A stretch of DNA of 64,000 nucleotides from Erwinia billingiae Eb661 (lineage in GTDB: Bacteria; Pseudomonadota; Gammaproteobacteria; Enterobacterales; Enterobacteriaceae), in the NCBI RefSeq assembly GCF_000196615.1, contig NC_014306.1, forward strand, positions 2,604,001 to 2,668,000. The letters run 5' to 3'. The translations under genes were made by a program, and so were the position numbers. Below are positions 29,561 to 38,412 of this stretch, piece after piece (the first letter of the stretch is position 1; every line of letters begins with the position of its first letter). The notes under the pieces are model-generated. The model saw only the letters and a program-made list of their open reading frames with translations. It had not been told where the DNA came from and did not search any database.

Positions 29561-31453
29561 TTAACCCAGGTTCTTCAGTTCATTGACGGCTCGCCATGCC
29601 TGATCAATGGCTGCATGAGCATAAGCACTCCAGTCGGAGTCAGAATTGGCGATGGCAATACGCCCAATTGGCTTGCGTGCTTCTTTGATGATCTCCGGCA
29701 TTTTATCCATGTCATCGAAAAGTGAACTGGCATAATAGGCGTAGCCATGGGCCCAACGGTTAACCGTGATGCCCGCAATATCCCGTTGATGATCAAATCC
29801 TGTCGAGCCAAGCATTTCCTGCAACTGCTCACGGATCATCTGTTCGTGAGTCTCGAAGGTTGTTCCTAATAACCAGGCGCGTCCGCGTTGAAACTGCTCG
29901 CGTGCGGTGAGGTTACTGCCGGGATAGGTGGGAACGTAGACCATATGAATAAGCATCGGGTCATCCGCATTACGCGGGTGATGGTATTTCCCCATACTGA
30001 CGGGATAATCAAGTTTGACCCGACTGTACGGCGCGGCGGGAGAATAAAATTCATGGATACCCAAATCGGTAAAAGATCGCCAGTTGCGGATGGCCACGTT
30101 GGTATACACCAGTGGTGCCTTAACGTTCATTCGCAAATACGCTTTCTGTTCCTCCGGCGTTTCGGGGACAAGGAACGGAATCATCATGTTATAACCGGCC
30201 ATGATGGTATTGCGACCGCGTACGCGATAAGGGTGTCCCTGATGGATATAGGTGACGATAACGCCGTTGTCGGTATTTTTCGCATTGATCACAATGCTGT
30301 TCAGGCGCAGTCGCGTGCTAGTTGCTTTCGTGTCCAGACGGCTGTAATCAAGCGTTGAGGTCACGGCGTCTGCCATCGACTCTCCGGGTAATGCATCCGG
30401 TATCAGATGCCTGACCAGCATCCGCGTCAGGCCTGCATTGCCATCCGGGAAATGATAGGTGTACGGTTCTTCCAGATCGGCAAGGGATTCCTCATCCAGC
30501 GGCGGCAGATGCATTGCCTCCATGCCTGGCAAGGCACATACCCGTGCGTCACTGCAGGAAATGCCCTCAATGCCGATGGCGAAAAAATCATTGGTACGCT
30601 GCTGAAAATAGAGCAACGCTATTTTGCTCAGACCGACTTTTTCAGACAGAAATTCGCTGTAACTGTGCTTATCCATCCACGCGAGTTTTTCGTCGACTTT
30701 CATCCCCGGCAGATAGTCTTTTGGTCTGACATGCAGTTCGATTAACGCCGCTTTGTCGGTTTCACTGAGCGGGAAATCGTTGATGAAATCTTCAATTTTA
30801 CGGCCGTTCAGTCTGTCAGCGGGAATATCGTCTGATACTGCCCGTCCCGGATCGCCGCTGACTATGCGGGTTTCCCCGAAGTTCTTTTTATCGAAGAATA
30901 CCCCACGACTCAGATTCAGGTCGGGATAAAAGTTTTGGTCAAAGCCCGCTTTCATTTTAACGACGCTGATGCCGACATCGGCCAGCAGTTTATTCACTTC
31001 AGGACTGAAATTATGTTTTGGCGATTGAAAGGATTCACTGCCACCGTATCCAATCAGTGTGCTTTTTCCCGCGGTAAATTCGTTGCGTTTAGCATGTCCG
31101 CCAAAATCGTCATGATTATCGAGGATCAGGATCTTTTTATCTTTGCCTGCCACCTGCTGCCAGAAACAAGCGGACGCAAGACCGCTGATGCCGCCCCCCA
31201 CGATCACCAGATCGTATTCTTCCTCAACCGTCAGGGAATCGAAGTCGAATTTTTGATGCTCACGCCCGAGGGCATGCGCCATCTCAAATGAACCGGGGTG
31301 ATTTCCTCGCAACCCCATCAAAGAGGGAGGATAATACTCTCCAGCTTTCTCAGCTATACCGTTTTCTTCCGCCCTGGCCAGATCCCAGGGCGTTAACCCG
31401 GCAACGACCGTCAGCGCAACACCGTTAAGAAAATCACGTCGGGTAATGGACAT
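29561..31453 (-). CDS. Tat-exported FAD-dependent dehydrogenase, spermidine dehydrogenase (SpdH)-like
   Basis: A 630-residue flavoprotein. The N-terminus carries a twin-arginine signal (TRRDFLNG, then a hydrophobic stretch to about 27), and the FAD-binding Rossmann motif VGGGISGL is at 85-92. The overall length and sequence style match Pseudomonas SpdH, which oxidises spermidine to 1,3-diaminopropane and 4-aminobutanal. The context agrees: a triheme cytochrome c follows at 4 bp, and a gamma-aminobutyraldehyde dehydrogenase-like gene and PuuE lie upstream. The exact amine (spermidine, putrescine or another) is inference. The enzyme acts in the periplasm. Confidence 0.8.
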   Translation of the reverse strand: MSITRRDFLNGVALTVVAGLTPWDLARAEENGIAEKAGEYYPPSLMGLRGNHPGSFEMAHALGREHQKFDFDSLTVEEEYDLVIVGGGISGLASACFWQQVAGKDKKILILDNHDDFGGHAKRNEFTAGKSTLIGYGGSESFQSPKHNFSPEVNKLLADVGISVVKMKAGFDQNFYPDLNLSRGVFFDKKNFGETRIVSGDPGRAVSDDIPADRLNGRKIEDFINDFPLSETDKAALIELHVRPKDYLPGMKVDEKLAWMDKHSYSEFLSEKVGLSKIALLYFQQRTNDFFAIGIEGISCSDARVCALPGMEAMHLPPLDEESLADLEEPYTYHFPDGNAGLTRMLVRHLIPDALPGESMADAVTSTLDYSRLDTKATSTRLRLNSIVINAKNTDNGVIVTYIHQGHPYRVRGRNTIMAGYNMMIPFLVPETPEEQKAYLRMNVKAPLVYTNVAIRNWRSFTDLGIHEFYSPAAPYSRVKLDYPVSMGKYHHPRNADDPMLIHMVYVPTYPGSNLTAREQFQRGRAWLLGTTFETHEQMIREQLQEMLGSTGFDHQRDIAGITVNRWAHGYAYYASSLFDDMDKMPEIIKEARKPIGRIAIANSDSDWSAYAHAAIDQAWRAVNELKNLG

Positions 31454-31557
31454 TTTTAACCTTTAAAGTCTGTTAATTATCGGGTGAAGCAAAATGCTTA
31501 AATGTGACCCACTCTTTTCCGCCGCGCCTGATGGAAAAGAGCGTCAAGGTGGCGTTA

Positions 31558-32031
31558 TCACTTCGAGGATTGCAGCTCAGCATCCAGTTTTTTTGAATCG
31601 TAATAATCGCCCTGATAGGTAATTTTGCCCTTTACCACCTTAATAAAGCTGACGCCTTCAAATTTGATTTTGTTATTTGTTGCAGGACTCCCCGCCCACT
31701 CACCCGAATTGGTTCCTGTAAACGTCCACTGAAAGGCAATGGTGTCTTTGTTGTAAACGGGCTTGCTGGTCATTTTCCATTGCAGGTCGGGCACCGCATG
31801 AATAAACGCGCCAATCACCTCTTTTTCTGCCCTGTCCTTGCCGTTAACGGGTGAACCCGTTGCCGCGTCGTAATAAATGACATCGTTAGCCAGATAACGC
31901 GACGCCTGCGAAGCGTTGTGTCCATTCCAGGCGGCCATATAATCGTTAACCACCGATTGCGGTGACTCTTCTGCCAGTACGCTAAATGAACTCAGCACAA
32001 CCGTCATTGCCGCGATTTTTAGTAATTTCAT
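31558..32031 (-). CDS. Secreted SnoaL/NTF2-like protein
   Basis: A 157-residue protein with a signal peptide (about 1-20, ending SVLAEE) and a SnoaL-like NTF2 fold (about 25-145: VVNDYMAAWNGHNASQASRY, FTGTNSGEW, KGKITYQGDYYDS). Such domains act as small ligand-binding or isomerase modules. It sits 9 bp after the aldehyde dehydrogenase and 104 bp before the SpdH-like gene on the same strand, so it probably works with the periplasmic oxidation step. No function can be assigned. Confidence 0.75.
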   Translation of the reverse strand: MKLLKIAAMTVVLSSFSVLAEESPQSVVNDYMAAWNGHNASQASRYLANDVIYYDAATGSPVNGKDRAEKEVIGAFIHAVPDLQWKMTSKPVYNKDTIAFQWTFTGTNSGEWAGSPATNNKIKFEGVSFIKVVKGKITYQGDYYDSKKLDAELQSSK

Positions 32032-32040
32032 GGTGAGCCT

Positions 32041-33468
32041 CTAATCGTTGATGTCGCACATAATGTGTTTTATGCGGGTGTACTCATCGAGGGAATAGGA
32101 CGACAGGTCCTTGCCGTAACCCGATTTTTTGAACCCTCCATGGGGCATTTCTGCACACAGCGGGATGTGGTTGTTGATCCACACCGTGCCAAACTCGAGA
32201 TCGATACTGAATCGCTGCGCGCGGGCATGGCTGCTGGTCCAGATGCTGGCGGCAAGACCATATTCGACGTCATTCGCTTTATTCAGCGCATCCGCCTCCT
32301 CTGAGAAGCGCTGGATGGTCATCACCGGGCCAAAAACCTCATGCTGTATGGCTTCGTCGTGCTGTTGCAGACCGGAAATAATGGTGGGTTCAAAGTAGAA
32401 GCCAGGCCCCTGGCCCGGATGGCCGCCGGCTTCAATGGTGGCGTGTGACGGCAGGCGTTCAATAAAGCCTTTAACCTGCTCAAGCTGACTGCGACTGTTC
32501 AGCGATCCGTAAAGGGCGTCGCGGTCATCTGGCAGGCCAAATTTTATCTCTCGCGTTCGCGACACCAGTTTTTCGAGGAAATCCTGATAGGCCGATTCCT
32601 CGACGAGGATGCGGGTTGCCGCCGTGCAGTCCTGCCCCGCATTGAAAAATCCGGCGGTGGTGATGATGTCCACGGCTTTGTTCATATCGGCGTCGGCAAA
32701 CACGATCACCGGCGCTTTGCCGCCCAGCTCAAGGTGGGATTTAGTGAGGTTGGCGGCGGCAGACGCAGCGACCTGCAGGCCAGCCCGCACCGAGCCGGTG
32801 ATCGACACCAGTGAGGCGACAGGATTCGACACCACCAGCGATCCGGTATTGGCTTTTCCCAGCACCACGTTAAAGGCGCCCGCTGGGAAGAATGGCGCCG
32901 CTAATTCCGCCAGCAAAAGTGTGCTGATGGGCGTGGTATCACTTGGCTTCAACACCACCGTATTCCCTGCCGCTAATGCCGGGGCGATCTTCCAGACCGC
33001 CATCATAAAGGGGTAATTCCATGGCGTGACCTGCCCGACAATCCCCAGCGGCTCGCGGCGGATCACCGAGGTGAATCCCGCCGCGTATTCGCCGGCGGCT
33101 TTACCTTCCAGGCAACGCGCGGCGCCGGCAAAAAAGCGGATGGCATCGCATGACGCTGCGATCTCTTCTTTCTCAATAAAATGCCTGAGCTGTCCTGTTT
33201 CTTTACTCTGCAACTCGGCCAGCCGCGTCACGTTTCGTTCAATTTCATCCGCCAGACCAAGCAGCGCCTTTTGCCGCTGGGCAGGCGTGGACTTTTTCCA
33301 CACCGCAAACGCCTCTTCAGCCGCAGCATAGGCAAGATCCACCTCCGCCGTTCCCCCGTCTGGTGAAATAGCATAGGTTTCACCATCAACCGGACTGATC
33401 AGCTCAAAAAAATCCTCCCTCTGATTCGGGACATACTGTCCGTTGATAAAGTGCTGTAAGGTTTGCAT
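32041..33468 (-). CDS. Aldehyde dehydrogenase, gamma-aminobutyraldehyde dehydrogenase (PatD)-like
   Basis: A 475-residue NAD(P)+-dependent aldehyde dehydrogenase. The catalytic Cys281 lies in AGQDCTAA and the general base Glu247 in LELGG. Stretches FFAGAARCL and PWNYPFMMAVWKIAPALAAG align closely with E. coli PatD, which turns 4-aminobutanal into GABA. The ATG at 33468 follows GGAG; a GTG four codons earlier is also in frame. It is the first gene of the dehydrogenase operon and carries an 18-bp inverted repeat 22 bp upstream that recurs before the permease gene. Cytosolic. Confidence 0.88.
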   Translation of the reverse strand: MQTLQHFINGQYVPNQREDFFELISPVDGETYAISPDGGTAEVDLAYAAAEEAFAVWKKSTPAQRQKALLGLADEIERNVTRLAELQSKETGQLRHFIEKEEIAASCDAIRFFAGAARCLEGKAAGEYAAGFTSVIRREPLGIVGQVTPWNYPFMMAVWKIAPALAAGNTVVLKPSDTTPISTLLLAELAAPFFPAGAFNVVLGKANTGSLVVSNPVASLVSITGSVRAGLQVAASAAANLTKSHLELGGKAPVIVFADADMNKAVDIITTAGFFNAGQDCTAATRILVEESAYQDFLEKLVSRTREIKFGLPDDRDALYGSLNSRSQLEQVKGFIERLPSHATIEAGGHPGQGPGFYFEPTIISGLQQHDEAIQHEVFGPVMTIQRFSEEADALNKANDVEYGLAASIWTSSHARAQRFSIDLEFGTVWINNHIPLCAEMPHGGFKKSGYGKDLSSYSLDEYTRIKHIMCDIND

Positions 33469-33490
33469 CGCATTCTCCACGTCGGTTAAT

Positions 33491-33508
33491 ACATATAAGA
33501 TATTATGT
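33491..33508. promoter_or_regulatory. 18-bp inverted repeat ACATA-N8-TATGT before the aldehyde dehydrogenase
   Basis: ACATATAAGATATTATGT has 5-bp arms around 8 bases. The same architecture recurs at 36891-36908. It lies between divergent aldehyde dehydrogenase and GntR genes and is the likely operator of that regulator. The remaining 33509-33780 shows no gene. Confidence 0.55.
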
Positions 33509-33780
33509 AATATATATTGGCGTGGTTTTTTTCAATGACTCTCTCCTTACAACATGAAGCGCCTCGCATTTTTAACAAAATGATTACAATGTTGCCCTTC
33601 CCTCTGGCATTTTGGGGGAAACCCGATGCAGTGAATTGGCATCAGGCCTCCGGTAAATAACGGATTTCACACCCCATTTCTGCGGTCTGCCTGGCAAAAG
33701 ACGCCCCTATTTACTGCTTCCTTGCCAGGGTGGTTTATGTTAAGTATGGCGGCCTGCATAAGGGATTTTCAGAGAAGATT

Positions 33781-34509
33781 ATGATTACTCACGCGGTAAT
33801 TTTCGCACCGATAGGACAGGCCAGCCGTTCTGATCAGATTGTTCAGCGGCTCTCCAATGCCATTGTTACCGGACTGTTAGAACCGCACGAACAGCTGCCG
33901 AATGAAACGGATTTGGCAAAGATGATGGGCGTGTCGCACATTACCATCCGGGAAGCGCTAAATACCCTGCGGGCCAATGAACTGATACACACCGTCCGGG
34001 GCCGAAATGGCGGCAGTTTTGTCTGTGAAAATGTTCTGCATTCCGGCAGAAACCTCCACCCTTTCAGGGGCATCAGTACCGATTATCTTTCCGATCTGGG
34101 AGAGATGCACAGTGCTGTTATCAGCCACAGCGCCAGGCTGGCCTCACGTAGGATGACCGACGTAGATTTGCAGCGACTGCGCGAATTTACGGCATTGCTG
34201 GCCTCGGCAGAAACCCCGGAACAGAGAACGCAGGCCGACATGCGTTGCCTGCTGGCCATCGCGGCAAGTTCACAGTCTGCCAGGCTGGCAAATCAGGAAC
34301 TGCAACTGCAGGCCGAATGGGCGTCGTTGATTGCGGTGCTTTATCGCTCTGATGACGTGCATCGTGAGGTTACCGGGCTTTATGCCACGCTTACCGATGC
34401 CCTGGCGTCGCATTCAGAACAGGCAGCCGTTCAAGCCGCTTCGCAACTGATTGATACCTTCACCGTCTATTTATTAGAAAAGAAAATGAATTACCCTTCT
34501 GAAAAATAA
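33781..34509 (+). CDS. GntR-family (FadR/FCD) transcriptional regulator
   Basis: A 242-residue regulator with an N-terminal winged helix (about 18-85: QLPNETDLAKMMGVSHITIR) and a C-terminal FCD-type helical effector domain (about 100-235). The ATG at 33781 follows AGAGAAG. It is divergent from the aldehyde dehydrogenase operon and 12 bp ahead of a soluble Cache-domain gene with which it must be co-transcribed. It probably represses the polyamine/GABA genes until an intermediate binds (inference). Confidence 0.9.
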   Translation: MITHAVIFAPIGQASRSDQIVQRLSNAIVTGLLEPHEQLPNETDLAKMMGVSHITIREALNTLRANELIHTVRGRNGGSFVCENVLHSGRNLHPFRGISTDYLSDLGEMHSAVISHSARLASRRMTDVDLQRLREFTALLASAETPEQRTQADMRCLLAIAASSQSARLANQELQLQAEWASLIAVLYRSDDVHREVTGLYATLTDALASHSEQAAVQAASQLIDTFTVYLLEKKMNYPSEK

Positions 34510-34521
34510 CCCGTATAGGCA

Positions 34522-35223
34522 ATGTCGAAAATGAATTATTCAGAGCACATTCATGCGCTAACCCTCAAAATTGACGACATCTTTCAGTCATCTGTCGACA
34601 GTACCGGTTTATTAGCTGAGAAGATCGCCCATTGCCTTTCCGCTCATCCGCAACCCGGGCCCGAAGCATTGCTGGAAACTGGCGTCAAAGCGGCCATCCA
34701 ACCAATCATCAAACTGACGCTGGATGAAAACCCCTACTGCTCGGGCGCTGGCGTTGCCAGCCACATTGAAAGCACCGCCTCAGTCGGTGAGTACTGGGTG
34801 CTGGAATGGTGGTATAAAAAAGATAACGGCTTAAAACAGGTCAGTCTGGACCTCGATCAGTCTACCCAGCAACGGCTGGATTTCCGCACCTTTGCCTGGT
34901 TCCAAACCCCGATCGCCGAAGGTAAACCCTATATCCATGGCCCTTACGTTGACTATATCTGCAATACCTCGCTGACGCTGACCGTTGCGGTCCCGGTTCG
35001 GGTTGCAGGAAACGTTTTGGGGGTTGCCGCGCTGGATATTCTGGTGAGTCGGATTGAGGAAGAACTGCTGCCGTTGTGTGCGAACGAAAAAGTCGTCCTG
35101 ACTAACCTTGAAGGCCGCATCATTTTTTCGTCAAATCCCCGGCTGCGCATTGGCGAACTGTTTACGGGTGAAGCGCAACAACGGGCTTACCAAAACAGCT
35201 ATGCGGCACTGTACTGGCTGTAA
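34522..35223 (+). CDS. Stand-alone Cache (PDC sensor) domain protein
   Basis: A 233-residue protein with no signal peptide or membrane helix. The middle and C-terminal parts have the PDC/Cache pattern: a WFQTP strand-turn, GPYVDYICNTSLTLTVAVPV, then VLGVAALDI with the conserved aspartate. Cache domains are usually extracytoplasmic in receptors; here the domain is free in the cytosol and coupled to a GntR regulator gene 12 bp upstream. It may bind the same amine or amino acid and act as co-sensor or ligand buffer. The function is unproven. Confidence 0.75.
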   Translation: MSKMNYSEHIHALTLKIDDIFQSSVDSTGLLAEKIAHCLSAHPQPGPEALLETGVKAAIQPIIKLTLDENPYCSGAGVASHIESTASVGEYWVLEWWYKKDNGLKQVSLDLDQSTQQRLDFRTFAWFQTPIAEGKPYIHGPYVDYICNTSLTLTVAVPVRVAGNVLGVAALDILVSRIEEELLPLCANEKVVLTNLEGRIIFSSNPRLRIGELFTGEAQQRAYQNSYAALYWL

Positions 35224-35292
35224 TCCTGCACCAGGTGCAAACGCATTGCGCCGCGCCAAACGAGTCACCCTCCCACGTCACGCAGTGCAAAA

Positions 35293-35319
35293 AAAACCGT
35301 AGGACCAGGCTACGGTTTT
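35293..35319. terminator. Bidirectional terminator between Cache and permease genes
   Basis: A 10-bp stem (AAAACCGTAG/CTACGGTTTT) with a 7-base loop has an A8-rich left flank, which gives a T8 tract on the minus strand, and T4 on the plus strand. It serves two convergent genes. Confidence 0.85.
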
Positions 35320-35356
35320 AGTCGCTCGTCTTATAAGAACATTAGCCCGGCAACAC

Positions 35357-36838
35357 TCAAAACTCCTCTTTTGCTCTGAGCTTGCTGGCATATTCGATCG
35401 CATCGTTTTCCGGCGCGCTTGAACGACCGAACGGGTTTGCGACAGTCATATAAACCAGCCCGGTCAGCAGCACGACTGCGAGCCCAATCAACACCGTCCA
35501 GCGGTCCAGGAAGCCCGCGCTATCAGCAGGCTGCGCCAGCAGCCAGATGCCGCAGAGACCATAAAGTAAGGCGAAGACATTCACCAGAATGCCCCATGCA
35601 CCCAGCGACCATTCCCCTGCTGGCTTCCAGCCTTTCAGGCGCTGACGTAACGCGGCAAGCACCACCAGCTGGAAAGAGATGTAAATGCCAATCACGGCAA
35701 AAGCGGTGATCCGCGAGAGGTTATCCGGCTGGAAATAGACCCAGACGCAGATGATCACCGGCAGAATGCAACTCACCAGCATGGCATTGTCCGGCACGCT
35801 ATTTTTAGAAATTTTGGACATCCACTGACTGCCCGGCAGCATTTTATCGCGTGAGAAAGAGAAGATAAGACGGCTCAGCGCAGCCTGAAGCGAAAGAATA
35901 CACGACAGCATGGCAATAATGGCGATGACGATGAAAACGGTGGCGCCGGTGCTGCCCAATGCTTCATTGAGGATCACCGGGATAGGATCGGCGGTTTTAC
36001 CGGAAACAATGCTGGCCAGATCGGGTGAAGACAGCAGATAGCCCATGACGGAAATCACGGCCGAAATTGCGCCGAATACAATACTCAGGATCATCGCTAC
36101 CGGGATCTGCTTGCCGGGGTTCTTAACCTCTTCCGCCACATTGCCGCAGGCTTCGAAACCAAAAAACATAAACAGGCCCATCAGCGACGCCGACATAAAT
36201 GCGGTGGTATAGCTGCCGTCCTTTGCCAACATGCCCATTGAATCAAACACCACCGAGAACGGCTGCGAACGGTGGAAGATCAACAGATAAATCCCCAGCG
36301 CGATCACGCTGACGATTTCACACCAAAACCCTATTTTTGCCACCCGCGCCAGGTTTTTAGTCCCCGACATGTTGACGCCCATCATCATCAATAACAGCAC
36401 CACTGAGGTCATTAGCAAATTGAGCGGTGACTGAACGAAGTGAAATAGCGACGCCACAAAGGTCGAGGTGTATTCCGCAATCGAGGTAATGGTCACCACC
36501 AGCGCCCACAGGTAGATCCAGGCGGTAATCCAGGCAAACTTTTTGCCCCACAGCCGTCTCGCCCACGGGTAAAGGCCGCCGGTGATCGGATATTGCGATG
36601 CCACTTCACCAAACACTAAGGCAACCAGTAGCTGACCACAGGCAACAATCAGGATCCACCACACTGCGGGCGGCCCGGCTAAGGTAATGGCCAGTGCAAA
36701 GAGCGAGTACACGGCGGTTAAAGGAGAAAGGTAGGTAAAGCCGAGCGCAAAGTTGGAAATCAGACCGATTGACCGGTTGAACTGCTCTTTGCTTTCAGGT
36801 TGATGGTTATGGCTATTTTTTTCAGATGTCTGTTCCAT
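35357..36838 (-). CDS. APC-family amino acid/polyamine permease
   Basis: A 493-residue permease with 12 predicted helices and the APC signature in helix 1 (SIGLISNFALGFTYLSPLTAVYS region). It is similar in layout to GABA and choline permeases of the APC superfamily. The hydrophilic N-terminus (about 1-25) and C-terminal tail are cytoplasmic. It lies between the Cache gene (convergent) and puuE (same strand, upstream), and the GntR-type inverted repeat is 50 bp upstream, so its likely cargo is a polyamine, GABA or related compound. The substrate is inferred from context only. Confidence 0.87.
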   Translation of the reverse strand: MEQTSEKNSHNHQPESKEQFNRSIGLISNFALGFTYLSPLTAVYSLFALAITLAGPPAVWWILIVACGQLLVALVFGEVASQYPITGGLYPWARRLWGKKFAWITAWIYLWALVVTITSIAEYTSTFVASLFHFVQSPLNLLMTSVVLLLMMMGVNMSGTKNLARVAKIGFWCEIVSVIALGIYLLIFHRSQPFSVVFDSMGMLAKDGSYTTAFMSASLMGLFMFFGFEACGNVAEEVKNPGKQIPVAMILSIVFGAISAVISVMGYLLSSPDLASIVSGKTADPIPVILNEALGSTGATVFIVIAIIAMLSCILSLQAALSRLIFSFSRDKMLPGSQWMSKISKNSVPDNAMLVSCILPVIICVWVYFQPDNLSRITAFAVIGIYISFQLVVLAALRQRLKGWKPAGEWSLGAWGILVNVFALLYGLCGIWLLAQPADSAGFLDRWTVLIGLAVVLLTGLVYMTVANPFGRSSAPENDAIEYASKLRAKEEF

Positions 36839-36890
36839 ATGTCGCTCTCTGTTGGGGCATAATCGCAGGCGATAGTGACTAATTTATAAA

Positions 36891-36908
36891 ACATAATAAG
36901 TTATATGT
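36891..36908. promoter_or_regulatory. 18-bp inverted repeat ACATA-N8-TATGT before the permease
   Basis: ACATAATAAGTTATATGT repeats the arms and spacing of the element before the aldehyde dehydrogenase; 12 of 18 positions are identical, including both arms. Confidence 0.55.
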
Positions 36909-36963
36909 ATATTGCGTATGTCACACTTTTGTTAATGGCTTGCTGCGGAAAGCGGGATAAAAA

Positions 36964-36990
36964 AAACCGACGAGTAATAACACTCGTCGG
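36964..36990 (-). terminator. Terminator after puuE
   Basis: On the minus strand a 9-bp stem (CCGACGAGT/ACTCGTCGG) is followed by TTTTTTTT, 53 bases past the puuE stop. Confidence 0.85.
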
Positions 36991-37042
36991 CGCTCGTGTG
37001 AGCGAAGTATTCCGGCACAGGGAATGAGGAAGCGTTAGTCCT

Positions 37043-38314
37043 TCAGCTTTTTATCACCGATTTAAGGATGTTGAGGGCGGCATCAAACTGGTCGTCGGGA
37101 ATGGTCAAGGGATAAAGGAAGCGGATCACATTGCCATATTGACCACAGGTGAGTAGCAGCAGACCCTGTTCCAGCGCGCGTTTCTGGATCCGCTGGGCAG
37201 TGATTGCGGATGGCGCACCCGTCTCCGCATCACAAAATTCCGCCGCAATCATCGAGCCCAGGCCGCGAACCTGCACCAGTTCCGCACAGGACTCTTTGCA
37301 ATCCACCAGTGCAACACGTAAACGGTCGCCAAGAACGTCCGCACGCTGGCAGAGTTTTTCATCGTCAATAACATCCAGCACTGCATGGGCAGCAGCAACC
37401 GCCACTGGGTTGCCGGCATAGGTGCCGCCTAATCCGCCCGGTGACGGCGCATCCATTATTTCTGCCTTGCCCACCACACCTGACAGCGGCATCCCTCCCG
37501 CCAGGCTCTTGGCCATGGTCATCAGGTCGGGCTGATGGACATAATGATCCATGGCGAAGAGTTTCCCGGTGCGGGCAAAACCACTCTGCACTTCATCAGC
37601 AATCATCACCATGCCGTGCTCATCACAAAGATGACGAATGGCGGCGATAAGCTCAGCAGGCGCGACATTAAATCCGCCTTCACCCTGTACCGGCTCAAAT
37701 ATAATGGCGGCCACCTGGCTGGGATCAATATCCGCTTTAAACAGACGTTCAATGGCGATCAAAGCATCGGCTGTTGAAATGTTATGCAGCTCGGAAGGAT
37801 ACGGCACGTGGTAAACGGATCCGGGGAATGGGCCAAACCCTTTTTTATAGGGCGCCACTTTGCCGGTCAGGGCCATCGTCATGTAGGTGCGACCGTGGAA
37901 ACCGCCGCTAAAGGCGATAACCCCCGGACGCCCGGTATGCGCGCGTGCAATCTTAATGGCGTTCTCCACCGCTTCCGCTCCGGTTGAGAAGAAGGCGGTT
38001 TTCAGTGGGCCGGGGATCGGCACGGCAGCATTAATTTTCTCAGCCAGCGATACGTAGCTCTCGTAAGGCACAATTTGATAGGCGGTATGGGTGAAGGCCT
38101 GCAACTGCTGCTCCATCGCCTTCACCAGCCGGGGATGCCGATGGCCGGTGTTCAGCACCGCAATGCCCGCCGCAAAATCGATATAGGTCTTCCCTTCGAC
38201 GTCGGTGATCGTGCTGTTTTCAGCCGACGCAGCATAAAAATCACACATGACGCCAACACCGCGCGGAGTGGCACTCAGACGACGCTGCTGCAGCTCGTTA
38301 TTGTTCATAGTCAT
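37043..38314 (-). CDS. puuE: 4-aminobutyrate aminotransferase PuuE
   Basis: A 423-residue class-III PLP aminotransferase, transferring the GABA amino group to 2-oxoglutarate to give succinate semialdehyde. It is very close to E. coli PuuE, including the RRLSATPRGVGVMC N-terminus; Lys269 in TMAKSLAGG is the PLP lysine, and GAEAVENAIKIAR and EPVQGEGG are typical. In E. coli puuE ends the puu operon next to pspF. Here it is divergent from a MocR/GabR regulator, with a 17-bp palindrome between them. It completes the cluster's path from aminobutanal through GABA. Confidence 0.94.
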   Translation of the reverse strand: MTMNNNELQQRRLSATPRGVGVMCDFYAASAENSTITDVEGKTYIDFAAGIAVLNTGHRHPRLVKAMEQQLQAFTHTAYQIVPYESYVSLAEKINAAVPIPGPLKTAFFSTGAEAVENAIKIARAHTGRPGVIAFSGGFHGRTYMTMALTGKVAPYKKGFGPFPGSVYHVPYPSELHNISTADALIAIERLFKADIDPSQVAAIIFEPVQGEGGFNVAPAELIAAIRHLCDEHGMVMIADEVQSGFARTGKLFAMDHYVHQPDLMTMAKSLAGGMPLSGVVGKAEIMDAPSPGGLGGTYAGNPVAVAAAHAVLDVIDDEKLCQRADVLGDRLRVALVDCKESCAELVQVRGLGSMIAAEFCDAETGAPSAITAQRIQKRALEQGLLLLTCGQYGNVIRFLYPLTIPDDQFDAALNILKSVIKS

Positions 38315-38326
38315 TGCCTCATCTCT

Positions 38327-38343
38327 TTACAAAGTGTTTGTAA
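38327..38343. promoter_or_regulatory. 17-bp perfect palindrome between puuE and the MocR gene
   Basis: TTACAAA-GTG-TTTGTAA lies 13 bp upstream of the puuE start codon, between divergent genes. It is a likely operator for the MocR/GabR-type regulator or a puuE repressor. Confidence 0.5.
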
Positions 38344-38412
38344 TACCAGAGACAATCTGTCAGCGTTTGGTACCTTAAACGAGAGCCAGACTGTTTTATT
38401 TATAGGATCCAA

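Noticed and set aside
29888..30358. A 156-codon plus-strand ORF inside the SpdH-like gene
   Set aside because: Antisense shadow of a well-supported flavoprotein gene.
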